A stretch of 64,000 nucleotides of DNA, from positions 2,914,001 to 2,978,000 of the forward strand of contig CP085833.1 of the NCBI GenBank assembly GCA_020809705.1, in the 5' to 3' direction. The notes below the pieces were generated by a model. That model saw only the letters and a program-made list of their open reading frames with translations. It was not told where the DNA came from and did no database searches. Below are positions 23,070 to 39,090 of this stretch, in pieces. Source of the stretch: Calonectria ilicicola. Its lineage: Eukaryota > Ascomycota > Sordariomycetes > Hypocreales > Nectriaceae. The translations under genes were made by a program, and so were the position numbers. Numbering within the stretch: the stretch's first letter is position 1; the number at the start of each line of letters is the position of its first letter.

Positions 23070-23583
23070 GATGAGCGAAACATTGGTTATGTGAAGGCGG
23101 TTGGTCATGTGGTAAAATGGAAAAAAAGGATAGAGCTAGTTTGGAAGCATGATACCCGGTGTAGAATCGTGAGATTTAAACCAAAATACAACCCTTATGC
23201 CTTGTTGGGTGATTTGCATACCTTCTCTGTTTTAAACTATTTCCACCTCCGTTTGAAGGTCTGGCTGAATCCTAACAACGGCTAGTGGCTGTGCTGTGGG
23301 GTTGGGCTGGAGCTGTAGCGTCAGCCACACGTACCTCCTCCCTGGCATGATGGAGTGGCCATGCAACCTCATATCCCACCACAAGCTTCATTCCCAAGCA
23401 ACCCGCCACCTTTCAACGGTTTGATCCCCCAGACGACGACCTACACCTCTACAATTGAGGACACAGCTGCGGACCATCGCATTCTAAGGTACCACCCCAC
23501 CATGGTCTGATTGGCGCGTCCCTGCACCTCTGTCGCATGGTTCACGATCCCCCGCCGCCGACGCCGAAACCGACGCCACCACG
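23070..23583. other. Intergenic region between Bcd1 and Sec6
   Basis: This short stretch holds the Bcd1 3' UTR and the Sec6 promoter/leader. The last 200 bp are CT/CA-rich. An ATG at about 23502 opens only a very short frame (ATGGTCTGA), so it is a two-codon upstream ORF if the transcript includes it. Confidence 0.45.
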
Positions 23584-25842
23584 ATGGACGACTCACCTGC
23601 GCCCAAGCTCGCAGAGCTGCTGCGGCACCCGGAAGACCTCGACAAGATCCCTGCGCTGAAGCTGGAATTCACGCGAAAGAAGGGAGCTGTCGACGGCCAG
23701 TTGCGCAGCGGCTTGCGCGAGCAGCTTGAGACGACCCAGGCGGGCATGTCTGGCCTGACCGATGGCCAGAAGACGGTCCAGATGATCAAGGAGGAGATGA
23801 TGAAGATCGACAAACTGTGCTCCGAATCCCAGAACATGATCACAGACTTTACGAGTATCAATATCGTGTCTCAAGCCCATCGCAACTTTGGCGCTGTCGA
23901 GAAGATGCGCCACAATCTAGAGACTTTCAACGAGCGGCTGGCTGTTGTAGAGACGATGCTCAGAGAAGATGACGAGGACAAGGAGAACATGCCCAACTTG
24001 CTTCCATGCCATTATGAGCTCACACAACTACGAAATATTCGAGATGACGCCATGGAGCAAATCCAGAGAGCAGAGGATCCCAGCCTCGAGTCGACACTTG
24101 AAGATTATTTTGCACGGCTCGACGAAACTATCGACTGGTTCGACGAGCATGTGGGTCTCTTGGCCCTCAACCTGATCAGTCTTGTCGTCAATGACAACAA
24201 TGGTTTGGTGGTGAGATTTGCTGTGGTAATGGAGGCTGAGGAGAAGAGTGATCAGAGGGTGTTGGCACTCCAGGAAGCTCTCAAAGATCACAAGGAAATG
24301 GCGACACGTTTCCAAAGCATCACCGATGGTGCCAAGAAAGTTCGCGGCTACAAAGACAAGTTCCTACAAGCCATCAAGCTCAGCGCCCAACAATCGTTTG
24401 AGCAGTCTCGCGAAGAGTTTCTCGACGACCCAACTAAACTTGAGAAGATCATGAAGTGGTATTTCAACGAACTCAATGCCGTGAAGATCGGTATGATGCC
24501 TCTGATGCCCAAGAAATGGCATATTTCCAAGACGTATGCCGACGTCTACCATCAGCTCATGCACGACTTTCTCATTGACATGGTAGACGGCGAAGATGGC
24601 TCGTCTGCACACACACTCGAGATCGTCAGCTTCCCAGAGAAGTACTATCGCAAGATGGGCAAGCTGGGTTTCCGCCAGGAGGATTTAGTGCCACATGTCA
24701 TTGATAACCGCGAAGCAGAGCTAGTGCGTGACTTCCGAGAGCTTATTATCAAGTTTCTCGATGAATGGATTGAGCGTATTTTCGCCCAGGAAAACAAGGA
24801 CTTCACTGGTCGCAATGTTGAGGGCTCCAATCTTGACCAGGACGAATATGGCTATTTCCGTACCAAGAACCTCGTCGCTCTGTGGCGTATGCTCCGCGAG
24901 CAGGTCGACGCGGCCAACAATTCGCAACGTGCAGACGTTGTTGAGGGTGTCATTGATGCCATGTTCGTTCGTCTCCGTACTCGTCAACAATCGTGGCAGC
25001 GCATGCTGGAGGAAGAGGCCGCCCTTTACGAAGCTGGAAAGATACCTGATCTGGAGGGCTTCCAGGCACTTCAGGATTGGCTAGTTGCCACAGCCAACGA
25101 TCAAATTGCCTGCATCGATGATGGTGAGGATGAAGGTCGCCTCGCCTATCTGTCGAGCTTCCGCCACCTCTGGGAGCCCAGTGTCACACCCGCTTACCTC
25201 GACCGTGCCGATAATGAAATCAACACTATACGCGATGGCTATGTTGATTTTAGCACCTGGTGCATCAACCGCTTTGCCCAGCTCATCTTCGCTGTCGATT
25301 TTGGCACCGTTATGCCTGACTTCTTCACACCCAAGTGGTACACCAGTACCGCCATGAAGCAGATGGTTGTTACATTTGAGGAATACGTCAATGATTATCG
25401 TCAAATGTTGCACCATTCTCTAGTTGACATCTTTATTGAAATCTTTGCGGACGAGTTGCTTGTCCGCTACCTCACTGCTGTCCGCAACAAGGGTGCCAAG
25501 TTCCGCCGTACCGATCCCTTCCAGGACAAGCTATTTAACGATATCGCCACTGCATTTGAGCTCTTTGGCAGTCTTCCCTCGCCCGAAATCGGTGCCTCCA
25601 TCAAGGAGACGTGGCGTGTCACCGAACAATTCCTACGGCTGCTCACGGCTGACCGCGACGCCGTTGCCGACACATTCGCTGCCTTCAAGTCTACACACTG
25701 GGACCTCCAGATTAGTTGGGTCGAGGCTGTCCTCCGCTCCCGCGATGACTTTGAGCGTGGAATGCTGAATGCCGTCAAAGCCAGAGCCGCGCAGATGGAC
25801 GTTGTTCGTGGGGCGGAGACCATCATGGGGCGCATCAAGTAA
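23584..25842 (+). CDS. SEC6: Exocyst complex component Sec6
   Basis: An intronless frame of 753 codons gives 752 residues, the usual length for fungal Sec6. The N-terminal 100 residues are helical and charged. The family's conserved core follows, for example the helical segments KKVRGYKDKFLQAIKLS and MKWYFNELNAVKIGMMPLMP. Later come EYGYFRTKNLVALWRMLREQ and the C-terminal bundle with KWYTSTAMKQMVVTFEEYVN and YLTAVRNKGAKFRR. There is no signal peptide or membrane segment. Sec6 is a core subunit of the exocyst, which tethers secretory vesicles to the plasma membrane at hyphal tips and septa; in yeast it also contacts the t-SNARE Sec9. The start at 23584 gives the expected N-terminus. The downstream neighbour, Ede1, is convergent, with its 3' end 900 bp away. 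Confidence 0.95.
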   Translation: MDDSPAPKLAELLRHPEDLDKIPALKLEFTRKKGAVDGQLRSGLREQLETTQAGMSGLTDGQKTVQMIKEEMMKIDKLCSESQNMITDFTSINIVSQAHRNFGAVEKMRHNLETFNERLAVVETMLREDDEDKENMPNLLPCHYELTQLRNIRDDAMEQIQRAEDPSLESTLEDYFARLDETIDWFDEHVGLLALNLISLVVNDNNGLVVRFAVVMEAEEKSDQRVLALQEALKDHKEMATRFQSITDGAKKVRGYKDKFLQAIKLSAQQSFEQSREEFLDDPTKLEKIMKWYFNELNAVKIGMMPLMPKKWHISKTYADVYHQLMHDFLIDMVDGEDGSSAHTLEIVSFPEKYYRKMGKLGFRQEDLVPHVIDNREAELVRDFRELIIKFLDEWIERIFAQENKDFTGRNVEGSNLDQDEYGYFRTKNLVALWRMLREQVDAANNSQRADVVEGVIDAMFVRLRTRQQSWQRMLEEEAALYEAGKIPDLEGFQALQDWLVATANDQIACIDDGEDEGRLAYLSSFRHLWEPSVTPAYLDRADNEINTIRDGYVDFSTWCINRFAQLIFAVDFGTVMPDFFTPKWYTSTAMKQMVVTFEEYVNDYRQMLHHSLVDIFIEIFADELLVRYLTAVRNKGAKFRRTDPFQDKLFNDIATAFELFGSLPSPEIGASIKETWRVTEQFLRLLTADRDAVADTFAAFKSTHWDLQISWVEAVLRSRDDFERGMLNAVKARAAQMDVVRGAETIMGRIK

Positions 25843-26744
25843 AGCGATTACGATATACTCATTCGAAGGAGATGGAAAGATGGGGACAGGTATCAATTGA
25901 AGTCAACAGGTAGACGGAAGATGAACGCAGGTCTCATGAAGGATATTTTGGAATAAGGGAGAAAGCCATGTATGATAAGCAGCTGCGCTACTTGAGCGAT
26001 GATATTTCTTGGAATTCTCATACCGAAAACTCGTTTAAACTACCCATATCGTTTCTTATATTGCGAAGCCAGATATTGTGTAGATGTATATATGTATATA
26101 TACATATATATATATATTCAAGTGTTTAAACCTCTGGCCGAATTAAATCCTCATTCACCTCTATGTGTACAAGAGCCATACTGCCCTCGAACTGGACAGA
26201 GAGCATCGGCATTATTGCTCGGAAGGAACGGCAGGATCATACGCATCATTTACACACACACACATGACGAAAGAGCCCAATGTCGACACTTCAGAACTGT
26301 CCATGTTACTTGTGACTCGTTTCAACAGCATAGGACTCTCCAATATCGTCCATGCAACTATGAACTACAAATTACCACTTCTTACACTATGATTCTTTCT
26401 TTGGGAAGCTACAGCAAGTGGGATTACATACAATGAAACCAGGATGCGGAGTGAGATGTTTAACACAAACAACCAAAAAAAAGATGAGCCCCTCCCACAC
26501 CCAACAAACTGGAAAAGGACGCATGGAGATGACAGGCAGTGATGCGGAAACAGGGAAGAAATGGGATCAAGATGAAGAAAGAACAAAAGGGATGATTCGT
26601 TTGCCCAGCAACTATCAAACAACAAGGGGGGTCGTCGTCCAGGTGTAAACAAGATGAGTTAAGGAGATGTCAGGTGAGATATGTAAGGGGAAATAATATT
26701 CCTGCCGTCTCCTCCAAGATGCCGGCGCTTCCAAAAAGAATAGT
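25843..26744. other. Convergent 3' intergenic region with a TA microsatellite
   Basis: This region lies between the 3' ends of Sec6 (+) and Ede1 (-). It has an alternating TATATG/TATATA tract at about 26084-26117 and a short CA run at about 26250-26265. It should contain two facing 3' UTRs. No coding signal is seen. Confidence 0.5.
26084..26117. repeat. TA-rich microsatellite
   Basis: Alternating TATATG and TATA units form an imperfect microsatellite between the convergent Sec6 and Ede1 3' ends. Confidence 0.8.
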
Positions 26745-29700
26745 TCATTGAGAGCGGCTAGCCAATTCGTTTGCGGCCTGCGAATCAAGGATTAGCTTCG
26801 TTTCAACATACACTTAGCAATCATCACATACCTTGTTAACATCGTAGTTGTGCTTCTCCAACGCTTCAATAGCAAGGTCGCGCTGGTAGCCCATGCTAAT
26901 GAGTCGCTTCAGAGTGGGATCGTCGTCTTCCTGGGGCTGACCGAGGGTGCCGGTGGCTTGCTTGTCAACGGGGGACGCTGTCGCTGCAGGTGCAGTGTCG
27001 AGTCCTGAGAAGATAGCATCCCAGTCATGAGCCTCGCCCGGCTTCTGCTGGGTGCTTGCCGGGGTTTGAATAGCACCAGTCGAGTTGGATGAGACAAAGT
27101 CAAAGCTGCTCTCGTTGCCAAATGCAGTTGACTCACTCTTAGCCTGGCTAGCTGGGGGGCTACTGTCAAAGACATGGTTGAAATCATTCAGCCCGGAACG
27201 AGAAATGTTGGCGAACTCCTCGTCATCCGATCCTTCTTTAGCATCCTCCAGGCCCTCGAAATCATCGAGGTCATCAAAAGGGGCCTTGGATTGATGGGGG
27301 TTCGAAGCAACAGGGGCTGCAGCGGGTCCAGGGGCGGCCGAGCCAAAGATATCATCAACAGCGGTCCTCTGGCTATCGGTCACGGCTGGTGGTGATGAAA
27401 TGTGCTCGATGCTACCCTTTGTGTTAGTCTTCAATCGAATCAATCCTGCTTAGCAAGATTTTACACACCTATCCTTCTTATCCGTGGCAAATGAAGTTTC
27501 CATAGATGGGCCGGAAGGAGTGACAGTCTTAGACTCTTCATCGCCCAACTTCACTCCCCCCTCGTCGGCTGTGTCCTTTTCAGCCGAGGTCTTGGTTGGA
27601 GGCGATACTGGAGCAAAATCATCATCAAACCCACCCTGCTCGCTCGCTGAATCGGATTCATCATCACGCTCAATCTCGGAGATGGGGGGGAATTCGCTAT
27701 CGAAAGCCGAAGTAGTCTTAGTCGTCTCAGGGACGGTCTTCTTGGTGGAGGTGAAAGCGGCAAAAGCATTGTCGAAATCGGCCTTGGCCTTGGCCTCATC
27801 GGCAACTCCGAAAGGATCGACCGACTCTGGGGCAGCGGCAGAGGGCTTTGGTGAGCTGTCACTGTGGACATCGTGAGAAGCCTCAGCTGGGGCGGCCTTG
27901 GCCTCAGACTTCTCAGCATCCTCAGCGGGAGGAGGGGTGTTTACGGAGGCAGCAAGATCATTAGCAAGGGGAGTGGCGGCACCGTGTAAAGGGTCATCCA
28001 TGCGCGATGCAGGAGGTGACACCTGACGAGAGGACGAGAGGGATTCAGTATGGTCGCCGAAAGGGAGGAAGCTAGAGCTAATCTGCCTAGACTCCGGGGG
28101 AGCGGGAGGGTCCACGGCAAGAGTAGGCTGGCGGCTCATGACAGGAGATTGAGCTGCAGGAGGAGTAGAGTACGAGCCAACACTGGCAGATGAAGCACCA
28201 GTGTTTTGGGGCTTGAAGGAAGTCGGAGGTGGTGGTGTGCCAGAAGAGCTACCGCCGAAAGAAGGACCGAAAAGGTCGTCAAACGACTTGTCGGGCATGG
28301 TCTTGGGGTTGGGGGAAGCAAAGGCCCCCATAATATCGGTGCTGCCCGTTCGTCGGAAAAAGGGGTTGTTACCGCTGGCAGTAGATGCTGCAGGACTAGC
28401 GACCGGGTTGGAGACAGAAGCTGGAGAGCCTGTGTTCTGGCGAGCCAGCTCCTCGTTGCTCTTGGCAAGGTCCTCCGCCTCAGTCTTGAGCTTGTCTCGT
28501 TCACCCTCGGTCGTAGATAGCTGCTTCTTGTTGATGGCAACCAGTCCCTTTTGCTGCCTAGCTTCCGACTTCAACTTTTCAATTTGGGGCTTAAGCTGGG
28601 CAATCTCCGCATTGATGACTCGAATGCGCTCTCTCAGGTTAGCATTCTCCTGCTGATCAGCCTGGAGAGCTGCCGTAACCTGCTGGTGTTGACCCTGGGT
28701 ATCCTTGTAGGTACCCTCTAGAGCCATACACTCGGCCTGGAGCTTCTGCGTCTCGGTGCGGGCATTCTTAAGCTGTTCCTCTAGAGCATGTGTATCCGCG
28801 GCTTCCTTCTCGTAGAGAGTTCGGAGCTGAGCAAGTCGCTGCTCAAAGTTTTGCTTCTGAGAAGTGGCCTGTGTGAGCTCGTTCTGGGTTGTCGTTCTCT
28901 TGGCCTGGACATCTTGCGTCTGCTTCGCCAGGGAGCTAATCTGGTTGGAGAGATTGGCAAGCTCAGTCGTTTCACTAGATATGTGCTTGCCAGCGTCATC
29001 GGTATCGGCGAGTAGATCTTCAGATGCAGATGGGGCATGCTGGGGAGCCGAGCTACTCGAGCCACCCGTGGCGGTCGCCGTAAGACCTCGACCGAAGGAA
29101 GACGAAGGCACAAATGGCTTGAAGGTTGGGGTACCGGTGGCTGCTGGCTTCAAAGGCGAAGAGGGGGCCAGGACGTTGGAACCACTTCCGAAAGGGTCGT
29201 TTGCATTAGATCCGCCCGTTGACATGGGAGCCTGGGCCGGGGCTGGAGGTGCCGGACTTGGCGTAGAGTCCAGGCCGAACAAGTCATTAAGAGCAGAGCT
29301 AGGCTGAGGAAGTGGTGGCGGCGCTACGGCAACAGGCGGCGGGGCATCGAAGGCCGAAGCGGTAGATGGTCGCGTTTGGCTTCTCAGACTGGGAGGCACC
29401 AAGTTTGGGGGAAGAGTGCCGGGCAGGGGAGCTGCTTGGCCACTCCTCTGTTGTCGGATCAGGTACATGGCAACAGCAAACTCGTCGCGTGTAAGCTGAC
29501 CCCTAGATTGTGTATCTGATAGATCCCAAATCTGGGCCAGGCTATCCTCGGGGAGACCTGACTGGCTCAGGAAAGGAACAGCTTCCTCGCCTGTAATGAA
29601 ACCCTTATTGGTCTTATCCAGGTCGGCATAGATCTTGTCGAACCTGACCTTGTCGGCAGCAGTGACTGCCCAGTCATTGGCAACAGGAGGAGGGGACAAG

Positions 29701-30671
29701 GGCGGGCGTCCGAGGGGACTGCCGGCGCGCATCTGGGCAGAGCCGCTGACCTGTCGAGGAATGGCAGAAATGCTGGGGCCGGTCGACCCTTGGCGAGAGG
29801 CAGAGCCACGTCGGGAAGCAGCCTCATAGAGACCGGCAGGGAGCATGCTGGGCAAAGCTCGAAGCGCTCCAGTCTTCATCGAGGTCAACAAGTGCATAGC
29901 AATGATGAACTCAGTGAGGACCAAGGCGCCGCGCTGTTCGGTATCGGCAAGCTGCCATATTCTCCCAAGGACCTCGTTGGGCAGGCCGGACTTCTCAAAG
30001 ATGGACTTGGCCTGGTCTCCAGGTAGAGTCCCGCCTTGAAGCGGTTGCCTCTCGAAAAGACCGGTATACTGCGCAACTTTCTCGGGGGTCAGGGCGGGAA
30101 TTCGGATCGGGCCGCCAGTGCTTTGTGCCTGGAGGGCGGCTGGCGGAGGGGGCGAGCCCATGGGAACGGGTGGAGGAGGAGGCACGGCTCCGGCGGGAGG
30201 ACCGAGGCCATCGAATCGTGGAATGGGACCTTGTTGGAGAGCTAATTCGGCGGTGGGCTCACGGCCTGCCTGGGCGTGGCCGATGAGTCGGAGGACGATG
30301 CCAAAGCCAGCTGGGGTGAGGAAGCCTCGGTTCTCCCTATCAGCAATCTGCCAGATCTGTAGCGCCTAACGTCAGTCGAGGAAGTTCAGGGGGCGCAAAG
30401 ACGATTTCAGCTGACCTCGCCGAGAACACGGGAATCTAGTCTCGTCTTGTCGAAGAACTTGACGGCGACCTCTCCGGTGACGACACCAACATTGTCGTTG
30501 TCGGCTTGTCGGAAAAGTTGGCCATAGACTCGTTTCTCCTCGGGGGTCAGGTTAAGGTTCGGCGCAGCTGGAAAGTAGGTCATGGTTAGTTCTGGAGAAA
30601 GAAATCAAAGCAGTATATAGGCAGGAAAGGGCGAGCAAAATACCAGGCTCAGAAACTCCTTCGGCCGCCAT
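26745..30671 (-). CDS. EDE1: Ede1/Eps15-like endocytic scaffold (three EH domains, coiled coil, UBA)
   Basis: Five exons on the minus strand: 30671-30644, 30567-30416, 30356-27469, 27411-26832 and 26777-26745, giving 1226 residues. Splicing was chosen to restore domains. Intron 2 ends at CTACAG so that LGE joins IWQIAD; intron 3 ends at GGGTAG to restore the frame at KKD-SIEHISS. EH1 spans about 17-90, EH2 about 149-225 (LTPEKVAQYTGLF, GRIWQLADTEQRG) and EH3 about 290-365 (KIYADLDKTNKGFI, AQIWDLSDTQSRG). A coiled coil runs from about 517 to 700. A long Ser/Pro/Ala-rich tail follows, carrying NPF and DPF motifs. The last 40 residues (LKRLISMGYQRDLAIEALEK...) are a UBA domain completed by the last two exons. 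Ede1 proteins arrive early at clathrin-coated sites, bind NPF-containing adaptors through EH domains and bind ubiquitin through the UBA. Intron 1 has a second possible acceptor 24 bp upstream, in frame, which would add eight residues. Confidence 0.93.
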
Positions 30672-35584
<4,913 letters not shown>

Positions 35585-36250
35585 AAGAAGCATTGAATAA
35601 AAAAGAATAGCGGATAGAGGTTCGTGGTTATGAGTTATAAGAGATATCACAGACACAGATTCCCCCTAGTTCACTTCGATATATACAAATAAATATATAC
35701 ATGTGGGTATGCAATAGCCATAAACTAGTTATACCTTGTGCAGGATTAAAGCAATACCCTATTTCTCATATTTCCAAGGGATGTCGAGATGTCCGGTATG
35801 AAGATGTATTATTGTATTTGAAAGAATTCTCATAATTTTTGTTCTTCAAGTTGAGATCACGAACTCGATCCGATGATCCAAAGTTCACGACATCTCTTTG
35901 CAAGAATTGTAGAATCCACAAGACATTGATGTCAGTCCCTGGTGCATTCAAATTAACTTCATCGTGTCCTTATCTCGTCTATTCAATCATGCCTCATGAG
36001 TGATAGATCATCCATCTTTTTTTAGGTATAAACATGATTTCAGGACGCTATCAGCATCGTCAGAGCACTTGAGCTAGCTCCTTTGTTTCTCGATATAGAA
36101 AAAATTATGGACTGTAGAAGCTCCATCTCATCTATCAATGTTCTAGTAACACCGAAGAAGATTCTAAAGGCATTGATCGTTTTGCTTTTCCCGCAGTATG
36201 GCATAATATTGATGAGTTATGCAAAGAGGAACCATCTCTACGATCCACGT

Positions 36251-36275
36251 CCATCCCATCCCATCCCATCCCATC
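36251..36275. repeat. (CCATC)5 pentanucleotide repeat
   Basis: Five perfect copies of CCATC stand in non-coding DNA downstream of the glutathione reductase gene. Confidence 0.9.
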
Positions 36276-39024
36276 GCTATAGCGGACTCTTGGGGACATG
36301 CCAAAGGAAAATCCCAGCACACATATACGTGGTGTGAACGTAACCGCAGCATTGACATCGTCTTCTAAGACCACTCCCCGTCTATTCCATACTTTAAGAG
36401 TCGGTGAAGGTGTACAAGTACGTGGCAGTCAAATTAAGGCACTGGAGAATGATCACTCTCACCCAACTATGATACGAGTAGCGTTATCACAGTGATCGGG
36501 ATGCTTATTGGATGTACCGGAAGACATGGACATGGCAGCTAAGCGTGCAGTTCCACATGAATTCCACATGAAAGACTTCAGAAATGCAACTAGTGCGTTC
36601 ACGCGATGACATGCAATCAACTCGAGACCAGATGGATAGACGCAGCGGAGCATGATTCGATCGGTGTCTTTGAACTACAATCGCAGATGTCTCTGCAAGA
36701 GCCCACCCCACGTAGGCCTTAGTTTTGCGCGCAAGAGTCTCGTAAATGCGTTTCATTATCGATCCGATTGCCCACTTTCAGAACGGCGAGCCAGAGCATG
36801 ATACCGCCCCAAGCGACGGATGATGATGGGCTATCTCGGCATTGCAACATAATCCAGCTTCAGCTTTCCTTGGCGGCGTATTGATATCAGCACCGCTTGG
36901 CCAATGCCTCGGAACCCTTGGACCCTTGGACCCCTGGATGTCAGGTCACTCCTGCTTTTGGCTTACGATGGACCCTTGGGGTCATCAACTCGAGACGCGA
37001 CCATCAACAAGAAGCCGCTCGAATCTGCGCCGGCGGTTATCGAGATTCAACCCCCCCCTCCCACGTCCAGGTCACGCAACATTTGCTGCGCTGTGTCGTC
37101 ACTCACTCCCTGCGCCAGCCCCCTCGGCTTCCGTCGTCGCACAGTGAGCCTCTCCCCTCCCTGTGCCTGGCCGAGAAGGGCAATGCCCCCAAAAAAGAAA
37201 CGACGCTGCTGCTGCCCGTACCGGTCCGAGTGAACGACATGTCACCAGCTCGGGTGCGCGCATGCGTGTTCACGTCGGGTTTGCAGTCGCGCAGAGACGC
37301 TGTATTGGGATTGCGCATTACAACCCCTCCTTCACGGGCCCAAGCGGGCGAGTTGCACCAGTTGCACCAGCTATCACGCTCGAGAGAGGGTGTGGCCAGC
37401 TCGCTGCATGGCACAGAATGACGCACGGCATTCTCTTATCTGTCGGTACGCGGTGCTAGAGGCTGTTTACTGTCGGTTTTCGTCGGGAAACGCAATGTGC
37501 AGGGAGACAGACCGGCAACGACGTGGACATTCATGCCGCGACTGGTGACAGCACAAGCTGAGGCCAGCGTCTCGGCGGCTTTGCGGATTTGTTGGGTAGA
37601 AGTGCATGTTGTTGTTCTATCGAGCTCCTTCCTGTCGTGCTCTGTCACGTTTAGCCTGCATGGTGTTTGTCTGTGATGTGGCCTTGGTACGCTGTAGAAA
37701 TGCCATTGGCATCAGACTGCTAGAGAGGCCATATTGGAACCACGAGTTGATGGGATTGTTGTTCAGGTGAAGTGAATCCGATCACGGCCCCCGTAAGAGT
37801 CCGACACACGGACGAAGTGTACAACACAGAGATGAACTGCGGGATGACATGTAACCTCACAGCACCAATAACCTCAGGAGCTGGATGTAAGATGGAACGG
37901 GATAAGTCGTCATCGAGATCTCTGGAGGGTTCCATCTACCCTGGAGCTACAACCGCATGACCCCCAAAAAAATGAAGCCTGATAATTACGTTCCGTCCAC
38001 GTAAACAGATACGTTTTATTGGGCAATCCCCCATTCGATAGTCCTGTCAAGTCCCGTCTAGTGTAGCATTGCCGACGTCGCCCAAACCAAAAGCGTGAGG
38101 AGGCAGAGAATAGAAGACGCTGGCCACTCCCGTCGAAGGCACCGGCGTCGTGGAGCTACACCACAGATTCACACCCACCCACCCATCCTCATGCATACTC
38201 GGCGCTTCATGTCATTGAAACACCCTGGCCCCCACCATGGTACAAAGCTGGACAAGAGGACTGGCCCTCGCAAGTTCCTGCAGGAGCTGCCTACCTGGGT
38301 TGAAAAGAATGGTCACATGGAGCCTTCAGCGCCGGCAACCGAGACATTTAGCGCAGCACTCTGACGCCACCTCCGCATTTTCCTTTGGTCCCTTGCCTAG
38401 AATGGATGACGGGCCAAGGAGAAAGAGGAAGATAAAAAAAAAAAAAGGTTCAAGGGACCCATCCCGCTGTCACACATGTTCTAAACTAATAAAAAAACAA
38501 TCAAAAGAGATGGGCATGGCTTCGAGCAAAAGAGGATGGCTGGGCGCAAATCATCGGGCGGTGCTGTAAACAACCCCGCGTCCAAACCCCCCATGACCCT
38601 GGGACAGGATGAAACGGTGTTGCCGAGCGCTGCAGACGCGCATATGGCATGTTATGCTGGATGGGGGTTGTTTTCTGAGAAATGAGATTGTCGACACGGG
38701 ATGCCAGGTCAAAGTGAGGGGGAATTAAGAAAACGGATGGCCAAAAGATCCAAGAAAAAACAATGGGGTTACACCTGCATGGGAGTGAGATGCCGTCCCG
38801 GCGCGAAGCGGGCAGGCAAGGTGCCGCACGACAACGGCTGCCAGTCGGAGCAGATGAACCCCTACCAAGTGTGTTTGCAGTCATCTGCCATGGTGGTAAC
38901 TTGGATGTCTGCTGACGGCGAAATGGCACCACGGGCGCGGGTAGTACCAAGGCAACGGATCTGGGAGCATCCGTATCGACGGGCTTGCTTGGTGCCATGC
39001 GAGACATTGCATGGAGCAGTTGCG

Positions 39025-39090
39025 GGCTCCCAAATGGCTCCCAAATGGCTCCGAATGGCTCCAAATGGCTCCAGACGGCTCCCAAAAGGC
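39025..39090. repeat. Degenerate 10/11-bp minisatellite (CCAAATGGCT)
   Basis: About six copies of a CTCCAAATGGCT-like unit occur in tandem, alternating 10- and 11-bp spacing, with point changes in the later copies. It produces a repetitive Trp/Leu/Pro translation on the minus strand that is not a gene. Confidence 0.85.

Noticed and set aside
30357..30365. Acceptor GTTAG for Ede1 intron 2
   Set aside because: It would insert Ala-Leu-Gln inside the conserved LGE-IWQIAD of EH1; the CTACAG nine bases further on gives the canonical sequence.
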